Below are positions 34,659 to 43,685 of a stretch of 43,685 nt of DNA, one piece after another (position 1 is the stretch's first letter; every line of letters begins with the position of its first letter). The notes beneath the pieces were generated by a model that was not told the origin of the DNA, made no database searches, and saw only the letters and a list, made by a program, of their open reading frames with translations. A program made the position numbers and the translations under genes. Origin of the DNA: a virus. The stretch is from IMG/VR virus record IMGVR_UViG_3300012936_006767, positions 1 to 43,685 of that record; one strand, 5' to 3'.

Positions 34659-35069
34659 ATGTTTCAGACAATTAATAGCGTGATTGTTGAAGTACTAAGG
34701 GGAAATGAAAACCTGACAAGATTAAATGCAGGGTGTCTAAACTTGTTCTTTTATCCGGAAGATAATCTTGAAATAACCCTGACGCCTGGAGAAACTAGAT
34801 ATCTCCAGACTGGTCTAAAGGTGTTACCGCCATTTGGATGTATCGCCGGAATAACTAGTAGAAAAATATTTGAAGACAAAAAACTAATATGTCTTTTCAG
34901 TTCTGTCTGTCTAGATACAGACTTTTCTGATGAGATTGTTTTGCCTTTTCAAAACTTAGGAAGCACAGACCAGACTTTAAGCCCTGGCAGTAATTTTGCT
35001 GAGATGTATTTTATAAAAGTATCAAGCCCACTCCTTCAGATAACTTCAAGTGGGTCTTTAGAAGAATAG
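34659..35069 (+). CDS. Degenerate dUTPase-fold protein in the tail module
   Basis: The 136-residue chain follows the trimeric dUTPase layout from end to end. NAGCLNL (23-29) replaces motif 1 AGxDL, so its Asp is lost. TPGETRYLQTGLKVLPP (42-58) matches the PGE and TGL strands. TSRKIFEDKKLIC (66-78) stands where motif 2 RSxLA lies and lacks the second Ser. CLDTDFSDEIVLPFQNLG (84-101) matches motif 3 IDxDYxGE and keeps Asp86. PGSNFAEMYFIKV (109-121) matches motif 4 GDRIAQ with Gln to Glu. The Gly-rich motif 5 is absent; the chain ends in SSGSLEE. Catalysis is therefore doubtful. AAGGA before the ATG and 9 bases from the fibre stop suggest co-expression with tail genes. Confidence 0.65.
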   Translation: MFQTINSVIVEVLRGNENLTRLNAGCLNLFFYPEDNLEITLTPGETRYLQTGLKVLPPFGCIAGITSRKIFEDKKLICLFSSVCLDTDFSDEIVLPFQNLGSTDQTLSPGSNFAEMYFIKVSSPLLQITSSGSLEE

Positions 35070-35105
35070 ACAGAAGAACAAAGAAATATCACAAGAGCAT
35101 CTATC

Positions 35106-35111
35106 TATAAT
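35106..35111 (+). promoter_or_regulatory. Candidate promoter -10 element (TATAAT)
   Basis: The 68-base gap 35070-35137 contains a perfect TATAAT 26 bases before the ATG at 35138, with no recognisable -35 box. GAGG (35117-35120) is the only Shine-Dalgarno-like sequence, but it lies 17 bases from that ATG. A three-codon ATG frame immediately follows the GAGG and ends in TAA. The gap lacks a terminator-like hairpin. Confidence 0.35.
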
Positions 35112-35137
35112 TTTTTGAGGATGAATAATTAAAGAAC

Positions 35138-36172
35138 ATGGCAGGAATACTAGACAGCAAAGAAAGAGTTATAGACTTCATCATCACTCCGAACGGTAGA
35201 TCTCAGATATCTTCCGGGCGACTTAAAATTGAGTTTGCATCTCTTTCAGATACCCAGACTTTCTATAGATCTGCATCTCTCGATCGAGTCGCTGACGATG
35301 CTTCTGAGCGAGTCTATTTTGAGACAAACTCTTCTCCTTCTGACACGATCTCACCTGAGCTCGAAGCCGGCACTTTTCTCAAAGGTTTTAGAGCAGGTGA
35401 ATTTGAAGTACAGGGTCAGAAATTTGCTCTAAACTCCCTGAATGAAAACTCCGGGCAGGAGACTTCCACAATCCTGAGCGGATCTAAGATAATAGATAAC
35501 TCAGTAAAACTAACTGAAAACATCATTAACAATTTCACCAGTCTAAGAATTCTAGGCACCGAAGATCTCTTTTCTGACACCTCTGAATTTGATATTGGAT
35601 ATGCTACGGGAAGTTTTGTTATCACTCAGAGAGATCTCGAGATCAATCAAGGAAAAGGCATTTATCTTAAGGATGTCTCTCCTAGGGATTACAACACAGA
35701 GAGCCCAGCCAATGCTGAACCCGATGGAGCTGTGACTCTAGAAAACTCTCCAAGCATATTCTCAGACCCTCGGTTTGATCATCTGCCAAACTATAGGTAC
35801 TTACCTCCTGTAAATCTACCAGATCCAGGAAAAGACCCGGAGGTGATGGGTCTCTATCCCAGGCTTGACAACAACAAAGATCCTGGAAATTCTAATTCTA
35901 TATTTCAAAATCTTGAAACAAGGCAGAAAATTGAGTTAGAGTTTAATCAAATATCGAGGTCTAGAAATCTAATGTGCCAAGTCTTTGAGTTTGTTAGATC
36001 AAACACGGGAGGAGTAGAAAAACTCTCTGCTGTTGACAACGGAATATACGAAGATCCTGAGACAGGAGAGCTTTCTCACATATTTTATATCGGTAAGCTC
36101 AAAAAAGATCAGAACGGATCTGATACTTTTCTTAATATTTTTACCCTAAGGTTTTCAGGCCTTGGTGATTGA
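35138..36172 (+). CDS. Putative virion structural protein
   Basis: I do not recognise a characterised family. The N-terminus, GILDSKERVIDFIITPNGRSQISSG (3-27 in two parts), followed by LKIEFASLSDTQTFY, resembles a protein opening I associate with large phages, where an NGR/QGR motif is followed by a beta strand and FxDxxxF; this recollection is not a firm assignment. The rest alternates beta strands with acidic loops. A Pro- and Asp-rich middle (about 205-255) contains LPNYRYLPPVNLPDPG, and the C-terminal part ends with strands (FLNIFTLRFSGLGD). It follows its own gap and candidate promoter and precedes another structural gene by 10 bases. Confidence 0.55.
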   Translation: MAGILDSKERVIDFIITPNGRSQISSGRLKIEFASLSDTQTFYRSASLDRVADDASERVYFETNSSPSDTISPELEAGTFLKGFRAGEFEVQGQKFALNSLNENSGQETSTILSGSKIIDNSVKLTENIINNFTSLRILGTEDLFSDTSEFDIGYATGSFVITQRDLEINQGKGIYLKDVSPRDYNTESPANAEPDGAVTLENSPSIFSDPRFDHLPNYRYLPPVNLPDPGKDPEVMGLYPRLDNNKDPGNSNSIFQNLETRQKIELEFNQISRSRNLMCQVFEFVRSNTGGVEKLSAVDNGIYEDPETGELSHIFYIGKLKKDQNGSDTFLNIFTLRFSGLGD

Positions 36173-36182
36173 TTAGATCTAA

Positions 36183-38996
36183 ATGGGACAGGCAAACTTA
36201 CAATATTCAATCCAGGCAGTCCTGGCCGAGGACGGAGATGGGTCTCTAGTCCAGCCTGAGCTTTCTTTTGAAGATATCGGAATAGATCGAAACGTTGTGG
36301 GTACTCACGGGATGCACGATGACGACAATATTTGCATGAGACTAAGGCTTGACCTAGACGTTGATGTTGAAAAAGTTGTGAATACCCGGACGATAGGGTA
36401 CAGAGTAGATTTTATTTCGAATCTCCCTAACGGTAAGTCTTCGTCTTTTTCTAACTACTTTATCGATGATTTTCATGAAAAAATCACAACGGGAGAGAGA
36501 GACTTCGAGGCGTTTCAAGAATTAGTTTTACAACCCAGGGTAGAGTTAATTACTGCGCTCGACGAAATTGGAGACCCGTCAGATAGTAACAACGGAATAG
36601 TAGATGATTCTGAACTCACCGCTTTTTACGAAAACAACATGCTTTTGAATACAAAAGATTTGATATCTTCTCAGATACAGTCAAGTTTAAATCTAGGTGT
36701 AGCTCCGACTTCTATGGACAGGATCTTTGCTGACTTGAGACCCACCTATAGAATATCAAAAAACGATAGATCTGGAACTAACAGCTCTAATAGACCGAAG
36801 ATGCATTCAGACGGTTCGATCAACAATCCGATTGTTTTGTCTGAGCTCAGAGAGACTGAAGCAGTCCCTGAGAGCACCCACACTTTTAGTTCTCAAGCGG
36901 CAGCATCGATATACGAAGCAGAAACTCAGAGAAGAAAAGAGATAAGCCTGGGCAGGGTTGTAAAATACACTAGCACTAATTTCACTTCTTCTAGATTTTT
37001 TGATATTGGTTTTAAAAATATATCTTTTGCCCAGAACTTTACAGTAAATGTACTTCCTATTATAGACCTCGAAGGTGAATCAGGATCTCCACCAGCCGGC
37101 ACACCCTATTCTATTTCGACAAATATATCTGAAGACGCCATCAGCGAAGTTTTAAATTTTGACGGAACAAAGTCCCAGATAAAAGTCTTCAGAAACACTC
37201 CTGGGAAAGTATCAATTGAGGTTACTAGATCTGATCACTTTTCTTCTTACTTTTCTGTTTCTATAGAGTCTACTAACCCGTATACCGGAATAACAGTGGA
37301 CGATCAACAGGAGATTAGTTTTAGAGTCGGAGAGTTCTCTAAGATTGTCGATTTTGAGAACGTCTTAAATATCGATCCTTTTTTCACGACAATATGCCTT
37401 CTTCCCAAGAAGACCCCTGAAGGACCTTACGTAGATGGACCTCCTTCTATTGCCCTTCCGGGCATTCCCGTAAATCGACCACAAGGTTTTAATAAGTCGG
37501 GAATAGTTGAGAACGTTAAGATAGGGACTTCAAATACTCCTTTGGGTATTGAAGTGGAACTTTTCGACCTTCCGGTCAACTGTTCTGGAGTCCGAATACA
37601 TAGATCTCTTTCTACTCTTTTGAGTGAAAAGTCTCTTGTTTTTGACGGACCAGTAGGTGAAGAATTTTCTTTAATCGACCAAGAAGTATCAGAGGGAAGA
37701 ACTTATGTATATCAAGTTGATTTAGTTCTTAGGACACCTTCGGTTGACCTAGGCTCTTCAGTAGACTACAGGTGGGGAACACCTTCCGGAGAAACTTCTC
37801 AAGAGACGCCAAAGTCTAGAATAGTGTATTACCACAAAGCAGAGAATGAGTCGATAATAACTAGACTGTATCCTAGGGGCACACAATTCTCAGTAGAGAT
37901 GCTTGAACCTATCGCGAATAAAGCTTCAGACAGAGTAGAAATATCCGTACGTGTCAAGGAGGATGAAGGCATTTTTAACAACAAGGCAATTCAGGCTCTT
38001 GCGGCCGGCTATGAGAAAATAAGAGATCTGACAAATGATCCTGTTTTTAAGCAAGCCAATTTGCACAATCAACCTGTTCCTTTTGTTAAAGTAACACGTC
38101 TGGATTTGAAAAAAGGGGGAGATCCAGTCGTTGTAGGTTACGGAATGTTCGCAGAAAAAACCAAGATCTTTGATAGCTCTGTATCTTCTATAAAGGAAAA
38201 GACCCGTTTAAGGTACTACGCCCATCTTTCCTTAGTTTCCCTAGGGGCACTTAGAGATGCCGCGCTAGAGATAGATTCGATCAACTCCCCGGGCAATGCT
38301 AAGATATCAGTCAAGCAAAAGAAATATGATGTCTTCAGCCCAGACGGTACTGTTGAAAGTGTCGGTTTTTCTAAGACAGAAAACAATCTCATAGACTTGA
38401 TAGAAAGAAACAAGACAGGAAACGAAACAAGTTCTACTTTACTCTATGAACCTCCTTTACCCGCCGCTGGCGGCTTTGCAGAGGGTTTTTTCTCTCCTCC
38501 TTTTTCTGCTAAGTTAAAATATATTCCAAAGAAGTGGGGAGCAGACATTCAGATCAACATCGTAGGCGCCAAGTCAGTATCTGAGTTCATGCTTTACAGG
38601 AGATCTTCTTCTGGTAGGAACTTGTTGATAGCTGTCCAGAAAGTATCAAAAAAAGGTGGAAAATATGTCATTAAAGATGAGTTTCTAAAGCTTCTTATGA
38701 ACCAGAAGCCAGCCCAGTATTTTCTTGACGTTGTTATGATCGATGGTACTCTTCTTAGAAACGTAGCAGCAACTGCTTCTGAGTATATCATAAAGAAAGG
38801 AAGTAAAAAGCTTTCTAAGAAAAGAACCAAGCTAAGGGTTTTTTCCTCTGGGAAGAATTCCACTGCAAAGATTAGAAAAATAAAAAAGAAGATCAAGAAC
38901 GTCAAAAAAGGTGTTCCTATAGGGACAGCCAAAAAGAAGAAGAGCAGCAAGAAGAAACCAGGCTTTCAGAAAATTAGAAAAGTTACATTGAGGTAA
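36183..38996 (+). CDS. Large virion protein with FnIII-like segments and Lys-rich tail
   Basis: This 937-residue protein has no family I can name. Two regions look like fibronectin III-type folds: about 430-545 (with VRIHRSLSTLL and TYVYQVDLVLRTPS) and about 755-870 (with SVSEFMLYRRSSSGRN and AQYFLDVVMIDGT). The last 65 residues are extremely basic: runs such as KKGSKKLSKKRTKLR and KKKKSSKKKPG carry nearly one Lys or Arg every second residue. Two loops resemble EF-hands (about 15-26 and 133-144), though their first ligand position is not Asp. It probably bridges tail components; the basic end may bind DNA, the membrane or an acidic partner. Confidence 0.55.
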   Translation: MGQANLQYSIQAVLAEDGDGSLVQPELSFEDIGIDRNVVGTHGMHDDDNICMRLRLDLDVDVEKVVNTRTIGYRVDFISNLPNGKSSSFSNYFIDDFHEKITTGERDFEAFQELVLQPRVELITALDEIGDPSDSNNGIVDDSELTAFYENNMLLNTKDLISSQIQSSLNLGVAPTSMDRIFADLRPTYRISKNDRSGTNSSNRPKMHSDGSINNPIVLSELRETEAVPESTHTFSSQAAASIYEAETQRRKEISLGRVVKYTSTNFTSSRFFDIGFKNISFAQNFTVNVLPIIDLEGESGSPPAGTPYSISTNISEDAISEVLNFDGTKSQIKVFRNTPGKVSIEVTRSDHFSSYFSVSIESTNPYTGITVDDQQEISFRVGEFSKIVDFENVLNIDPFFTTICLLPKKTPEGPYVDGPPSIALPGIPVNRPQGFNKSGIVENVKIGTSNTPLGIEVELFDLPVNCSGVRIHRSLSTLLSEKSLVFDGPVGEEFSLIDQEVSEGRTYVYQVDLVLRTPSVDLGSSVDYRWGTPSGETSQETPKSRIVYYHKAENESIITRLYPRGTQFSVEMLEPIANKASDRVEISVRVKEDEGIFNNKAIQALAAGYEKIRDLTNDPVFKQANLHNQPVPFVKVTRLDLKKGGDPVVVGYGMFAEKTKIFDSSVSSIKEKTRLRYYAHLSLVSLGALRDAALEIDSINSPGNAKISVKQKKYDVFSPDGTVESVGFSKTENNLIDLIERNKTGNETSSTLLYEPPLPAAGGFAEGFFSPPFSAKLKYIPKKWGADIQINIVGAKSVSEFMLYRRSSSGRNLLIAVQKVSKKGGKYVIKDEFLKLLMNQKPAQYFLDVVMIDGTLLRNVAATASEYIIKKGSKKLSKKRTKLRVFSSGKNSTAKIRKIKKKIKNVKKGVPIGTAKKKKSSKKKPGFQKIRKVTLR

Positions 38997-39003
38997 TCAG
39001 AAC

Positions 39004-42000
39004 ATGAGCCTAAGCAACAAAGATACAAAAGACACAGGTCAAAAAATATTAAGATCTACATTGTCGCAAGTCTACAAGGCTGCACTCGATAAAAATTTTA
39101 TAGTAGAGGGAAAATCTCTTGATGAGACAGACATAGAAGAGCCAAGCATCATTATCAGGGACCTTTCAGATCAATCTCTTAAAGGTTTCGATGAAAACGC
39201 TTTTCCGGCTGACATGGTTGACATTGGCGAGACAGTCCTCGCCGGAGACAGAATTCTTTCTCATGCTTTTTCTCTCGATCTAGACTTAAACACTCTTCTT
39301 TTTATGAAGGAGACAATGAAAAGTCTTAGAATTGAAAAAGAAATAGAAAATCAGCTAGGTCACGAGGTTCTTAAAAAGTTTTATCAGACAGACCCTGACT
39401 TTCTAGACAAGCTAATGATCCAGCTTGAAAACAATTTTAATGAAAATTTCTCTAAAATAAAGTCCCTGGGCTTGGAGACTTCTTTTTTCAATAGGATGAA
39501 CCTTTCTGCAAATAAGTCATCAGCTTATTACGGAAATAGATTGCCAGGAACTGTTGATTATGACTTTTTAGAAGCTGAGATAGATGACATTCATAGAGCT
39601 GTCTATACTTCTAACTTTGGACCATACACTCTACTTTTTTCTTCTACCACCACCGGAAAATCGAAGTTTGATTTCAAGGATCAGTACAAAGAGGAGTTTC
39701 GGTACATCTACAACGACATAGCAGGAAGAAGTTCAAATCAAAGATTTATTCCAGGAAAGTTTTCTCCACACTCTTTTCCTCCTCCTCACTCTAAAGCCAC
39801 GTTGACTTCGCTAATGTACCAGCATCTTCACGATGCTTCTTTTTCCTTAAATCATGGTGTTTCTCCGTATTCTTGGAATAAAAATAATTACCAAAATCAG
39901 GAGTTAAGTTCAGGAGATAGCCACAACGATCATAGAGATGCTCAGGGAAATCTACCTCCTTTGCTTGTGGACTTAGGATACAACAAAGACTTAGATAAAA
40001 TGAGAAGTTTTCAGTATCCTTCTAGGGACGCTCTCTTATCGACTGCTTTGGCCGTCGGTGACAGTCAGGCAGACGTTCGGGCCGTCGACGATTTCATAAA
40101 AGATATTTTTAAAAACTCTGGAACAGATACGAACAAAAAAGATTTTATACTCGAGACAGACAACATAACTTTGCCAGCCCCCAGATCAGGCACCGGACCG
40201 AGCCTTACAATAACATCCAAAGATCACCCGGGAACAAGAGCAATGAAGTGGATCGATCAAGGAGAGCCCCATGAAGAAGAAACTCCCTTGTCAAGACTTG
40301 GAAGAATAGCTTCTGTAATAGCTACAGAAATGCAACTGTCTGCCGGCATCAGTTCACTGCCCAGTCATTTGTATGACCCAGAAGAAGGGAACAAAGAGCC
40401 TTTAGGGAAGAAGATTTTTGGAGAATTTAAGGAGCGTATAAATCTTCTAGATGAGTTATCCACAAAGTCCCCCGGGATCTTGTTACCCAATGTCCAGAAT
40501 CACGGCGATGTTTATTTTTATGAAAGGGCCTTGAGATTTAAAGACTTTCAAGGAGCCTCTAGTGGAAAAGACCTAACCACAGAGTACATCACTCCGTATG
40601 TCGCAGCAACTAGAAGGTCTGACAGAGAAAAAATTGTAAATGATCTTAAAGACTTGGTAGAGAGCCAAGATGAGAGAGCAAAAACAACCTGGGATAGAAT
40701 TTCGAAACTTAATCAGTACACTTCGAACGAAGATCTACTTTCGGATGAACAGCTAGATCAGATGGACTCTGTTTTGCTCCATACTTCTTCTAGAAGATCT
40801 CTTTTGGCTTCTCGATCGCCCGAGCATGTCATGAGTATAATCCTAGAGATTTTTCAAAGCCTTCATCAGTTTGACTACTATCGAAGGAAGCAAACTCGAG
40901 AAGACTCCACTCAAGCAAATCTTCCAAAAAGAATTTTAGCACAAATGCATGGACTGATGCTTACTTCGAAGAATTCTAATAATAACCTGAGTTTCTTGAA
41001 CAAGGAAAAGTTAAGAAACTCCATAGTGACTGCCATAGTAAATAGAGACATGACTCGAGCTATTGACAACATCCCTGTAGGGATGGAGCTAGGACAGTAC
41101 CCAAATGAGATTTTAGGGCAATTCGTAACGAATAGAAGAATAGGGTACACTAAATCTACGATTCGACGTCATACGGCTCAAATATTATTGTCTGGGCCTG
41201 AGGATGATAATCTTCTTGATTCCAAGATCGCAAGGACTGATAACTTAAGATATAACATAGCCCGATACACAGCCTGGTCTTTAAATCAAGGTGTTCATAA
41301 ATGGCATCACCGACCAGATATAACAAAAGTCATCGTTTCTTACACTGGAAATAACAAACCTCAGTTAGATAGAAATCAGCCAGAGTCAGCTGTACAAAAC
41401 AACAACGTCGGCGACTTTGTCGCTTATATCGGAGGAGATATCCTAGAGAATGCGTACAGTTTCAACTCCGATGGCCTAGGAGGCAACGTTTCTCCGAGTT
41501 CTTACAGCATGAAATATGATCTTTATGACATGATCATAAGGGCAGTAGATAGAATCGATGAATCCATAGCCCGGACCGTTGACGCTAGCAGCTCAGAATC
41601 CATTGTCGACAGCGAAGTCTCAGAGAGTGATGAGATATTTGGAAATTATTTTCACTCCTCTGCTGGGATAACTAGAGCTTCGGGATTTGACAGAAGCTTA
41701 ATTATATCCCTTGTAGTCGACGCAGTTTCAGAAATTCTAGGGGACTCTTTTAACTCTAACCTTTTCGTCAAGTACGAAAACGGTGCCAAGATGTTCACGG
41801 GTTTTTATGATGAAGGAAACGTAAACCCAGCCACGGGGAAGCGTGCTTATAACAAGGCCTGCGCAATAGAGATATTTCCGAAAGGAACTTCTTTAAGTTT
41901 TTTTAGAAATCGAAAGAGTAAAGCATTCCAGGGTGAGGAATTGAACACAGCAGCAGCCGCCGGCGGCGGGTCAAACGGGCCAATTAAGTGGCCCTACGAA

Positions 42001-43685
42001 GAGGGCTCTGATTACCCACATGTTTTTAGGACAGCGATGACAACTGAGAAGGTGTTTGCATCAATATCGTGCCTTGGAGATATTTTAAATCCATCATTTG
42101 TCCACCAATATATGAAGAACGGCCGGATCGGATCAATATCAGAAGCCCAGAGGCTCTGGAAAGCTTGTGTCGTAGAACTAATGCTAGAAGGCCCTTTTGA
42201 GTACAGCAGAACTAGCCTCAAGACTCCGCCCAACCCTGCTACATTCTACACCACAGCTCTTCGTGATCGATTTAGAAAAATATTTGGTCCTTCAAATTCT
42301 AATTCCTATAATCTTCTGGGCGCATCAAGCCTAAACAATTTCGCCGAGCAAAGTATTGGAGAGCTGGCTTCTGGTATTAACGGCCACAAGGGAAGCCTCA
42401 AATCAGTAACTGAGTTTATTAACTTACATGCTTCTTACGTGCAGCCTATCAAGAGATTCATCGAAGCATTCAGTCAAAACAGCTTAGACATGGCGGAAAA
42501 TTATCCTGATCACCTTGCATGCTCCTACGCTTCAAATGGACAGCTTCTAAAGAGTTTCATGAGGCTTCAGAAAATGTCCGGACCTGTCAGTGCTTTCGTT
42601 GACGAAGATGACAATTCCTTTTTCCGGGAAAAAATTAATTCGAAAATGTGGTCATTAATTGAAAAATTTCTAAATTATTCAATAGACAACATCTCTGAAT
42701 TTGATCATAAAAAAGTAGTTTTTTACGGAACGACCCCAGGATCTTTTTACGAATCTCTGTCAAATTTTACAGACGAATCACCGGAGTTTGGAAGCTGGCC
42801 GACCGAGACTTCTTATGTTCCGATAAAAACAGTTTTTAATATTAAAAAAACAAACCCACTTGACGAAAACATTACGTTCGCAAGTCCAGAAGAAGCTATA
42901 CCCGATATTGATTTGAATGTAATTCTTGATGAAACTACTATTCTGTCTAACGTTACCTCGGATGCAAACTGGGAAGACATCGCAGACTCTGTCACTTTTA
43001 TATCCCCTACCCAAATCCCTAGTTTTGATAAGATACCCAATACAGAAAAAGGTTCTCCGGCTTCTATTTTATCTTACGTTAGAAATTCAATAGGGTTTTC
43101 AGTCAATAGTATTCTCGATGAAAATCAAACCATTTCCGATGAAGAAGTTGACAAACTAAGGGATATGGCAAGAAGAAAGCTGGGTGACTTTTGTTATAAG
43201 TTCTTAATAAATTCAATTTATTCTCTAGAGCTCAGAGACGAAAAAATAATTAGGGAAGGAGCCAAGGGGATGATAAAGAACCCGTCGGTCGACGGCGATG
43301 ATTTTATCTCAAAATTTAAAAATTCTTTAAGCTTAATTGACGTTAGCCTGAAAGATGTTTTTGAAAAGCTCACCACTGATAAAGTGTCAGAGCCGAAAGG
43401 TTTCGACGGAAGCAAAATATCTCAGTCAAAAGGAGAGAGAAGGGCTAGAAGGCCTATGGATAACGAACTAAAAAGAAGCTTAAGACCTTCGGCCAAGATT
43501 TCTGATAACGGGACTCCTTTTATAGCTCCGCCAGATCTTAATGATCAAGAATTCTATATAGGAGAAGTTCTTTTTTCTTCTTTGATGATGTACGATCACA
43601 GGCTTTTGTTCGGGACTCCCTTGTTTGATGATATTGTAAGTGTTGAATTTGATTCTGAAAATACATTAGCTAAGCCCGTATTCGA
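39004..43685 (+). CDS. Giant unidentified phage protein, incomplete at the right edge
   Basis: An open frame runs from the ATG at 39004 to the window end without a stop, at least 1560 codons. GAGG at 38990-38993 lies 10 bases upstream, overlapping the end of the preceding gene. The start reads MSLSNKDTKDTGQKILRS. The sequence is mixed helical and strand, with no transmembrane segment or signal peptide. I see no enzymatic signature. Helical, charged blocks include EKEIENQLGHEVLKKFYQ (about 116-133), AVDRIDESIARTVD and FDRSLIISLVVDAVSEILG. It belongs to the virion module by position and orientation, so a large structural or injected protein is likely. A Pro- and Gly-rich patch occurs near residue 980. 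Confidence 0.6.
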   Translation, partial: MSLSNKDTKDTGQKILRSTLSQVYKAALDKNFIVEGKSLDETDIEEPSIIIRDLSDQSLKGFDENAFPADMVDIGETVLAGDRILSHAFSLDLDLNTLLFMKETMKSLRIEKEIENQLGHEVLKKFYQTDPDFLDKLMIQLENNFNENFSKIKSLGLETSFFNRMNLSANKSSAYYGNRLPGTVDYDFLEAEIDDIHRAVYTSNFGPYTLLFSSTTTGKSKFDFKDQYKEEFRYIYNDIAGRSSNQRFIPGKFSPHSFPPPHSKATLTSLMYQHLHDASFSLNHGVSPYSWNKNNYQNQELSSGDSHNDHRDAQGNLPPLLVDLGYNKDLDKMRSFQYPSRDALLSTALAVGDSQADVRAVDDFIKDIFKNSGTDTNKKDFILETDNITLPAPRSGTGPSLTITSKDHPGTRAMKWIDQGEPHEEETPLSRLGRIASVIATEMQLSAGISSLPSHLYDPEEGNKEPLGKKIFGEFKERINLLDELSTKSPGILLPNVQNHGDVYFYERALRFKDFQGASSGKDLTTEYITPYVAATRRSDREKIVNDLKDLVESQDERAKTTWDRISKLNQYTSNEDLLSDEQLDQMDSVLLHTSSRRSLLASRSPEHVMSIILEIFQSLHQFDYYRRKQTREDSTQANLPKRILAQMHGLMLTSKNSNNNLSFLNKEKLRNSIVTAIVNRDMTRAIDNIPVGMELGQYPNEILGQFVTNRRIGYTKSTIRRHTAQILLSGPEDDNLLDSKIARTDNLRYNIARYTAWSLNQGVHKWHHRPDITKVIVSYTGNNKPQLDRNQPESAVQNNNVGDFVAYIGGDILENAYSFNSDGLGGNVSPSSYSMKYDLYDMIIRAVDRIDESIARTVDASSSESIVDSEVSESDEIFGNYFHSSAGITRASGFDRSLIISLVVDAVSEILGDSFNSNLFVKYENGAKMFTGFYDEGNVNPATGKRAYNKACAIEIFPKGTSLSFFRNRKSKAFQGEELNTAAAAGGGSNGPIKWPYEEGSDYPHVFRTAMTTEKVFASISCLGDILNPSFVHQYMKNGRIGSISEAQRLWKACVVELMLEGPFEYSRTSLKTPPNPATFYTTALRDRFRKIFGPSNSNSYNLLGASSLNNFAEQSIGELASGINGHKGSLKSVTEFINLHASYVQPIKRFIEAFSQNSLDMAENYPDHLACSYASNGQLLKSFMRLQKMSGPVSAFVDEDDNSFFREKINSKMWSLIEKFLNYSIDNISEFDHKKVVFYGTTPGSFYESLSNFTDESPEFGSWPTETSYVPIKTVFNIKKTNPLDENITFASPEEAIPDIDLNVILDETTILSNVTSDANWEDIADSVTFISPTQIPSFDKIPNTEKGSPASILSYVRNSIGFSVNSILDENQTISDEEVDKLRDMARRKLGDFCYKFLINSIYSLELRDEKIIREGAKGMIKNPSVDGDDFISKFKNSLSLIDVSLKDVFEKLTTDKVSEPKGFDGSKISQSKGERRARRPMDNELKRSLRPSAKISDNGTPFIAPPDLNDQEFYIGEVLFSSLMMYDHRLLFGTPLFDDIVSVEFDSENTLAKPVF

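Noticed and set aside
34659-35069. Functional dUTPase for nucleotide metabolism
   Set aside because: Motif 1 Asp, motif 4 Gln and motif 5 are missing and no other nucleotide-metabolism gene is nearby.

Overview
The window is part of the genome of a tailed bacteriophage with a contractile tail, of the T4 superfamily in the broad sense and probably large (jumbo-like). The evidence is a T4 gp55-type late sigma factor, gp25-like and gp6-like baseplate wedge proteins, a gp5/gpV-like spike, several very large virion proteins, every gene on the + strand, and genes packed with ATGA, TAATG or TTGA stop/start overlaps. I see no rRNA, tRNA, integrase, insertion sequence or CRISPR array. The host cannot be read from the sequence. 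The AT-rich composition and the sugar and sulfate enzymes recall aquatic or marine phages, but that is inference.

Region 1 (122-8095) is a glycan or nucleotide-sugar cassette. In order it encodes a HAD phosphatase, a sugar nucleotidyltransferase, a DUF579 protein (plant glucuronoxylan 4-O-methyltransferase type), a minimal GDPD-like protein, a class I methyltransferase, a sulfotransferase, a ParB-like protein, a DUF115-like protein, a short UDP-glucose/GDP-mannose dehydrogenase and two GalE/WbpP-like epimerases. Read together, these could make an NDP-uronic acid, epimerise it, methylate it and sulfate the product.

Region 2 (8154-12875) holds a RecB/Cas4-like nuclease with four cysteines suited to an Fe-S cluster, two GT4 glycosyltransferases, a small membrane-anchored helical protein, the late sigma factor, and a small helical protein that may work with it.

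Region 3 (12875-43685, running off the right edge) is the baseplate and tail-fibre module: spike (V-like), unknown Pro-rich protein, gp25 (W-like), gp6 (J-like), a DNRLRE-like protein, a 1158-residue LamG protein with a gpI-like core, a 428-residue protein, a 1460-residue LamG protein, and a 2108-residue fibre built from about five copies of a roughly 257-residue module with collagen-like linkers. These are followed by a degenerate dUTPase-fold protein, two more structural proteins and a giant open frame of more than 1560 codons. The order V-W-J-I-fibre matches contractile tails in general.

The most interesting points are the plant-type DUF579 methyltransferase next to a uronate-forming dehydrogenase and a sulfotransferase; the dUTPase-like protein that has lost key active-site motifs and sits among tail genes; and a LamG lectin-like domain inserted inside one repeat of the long fibre. 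No gap between genes exceeds about 120 bases.
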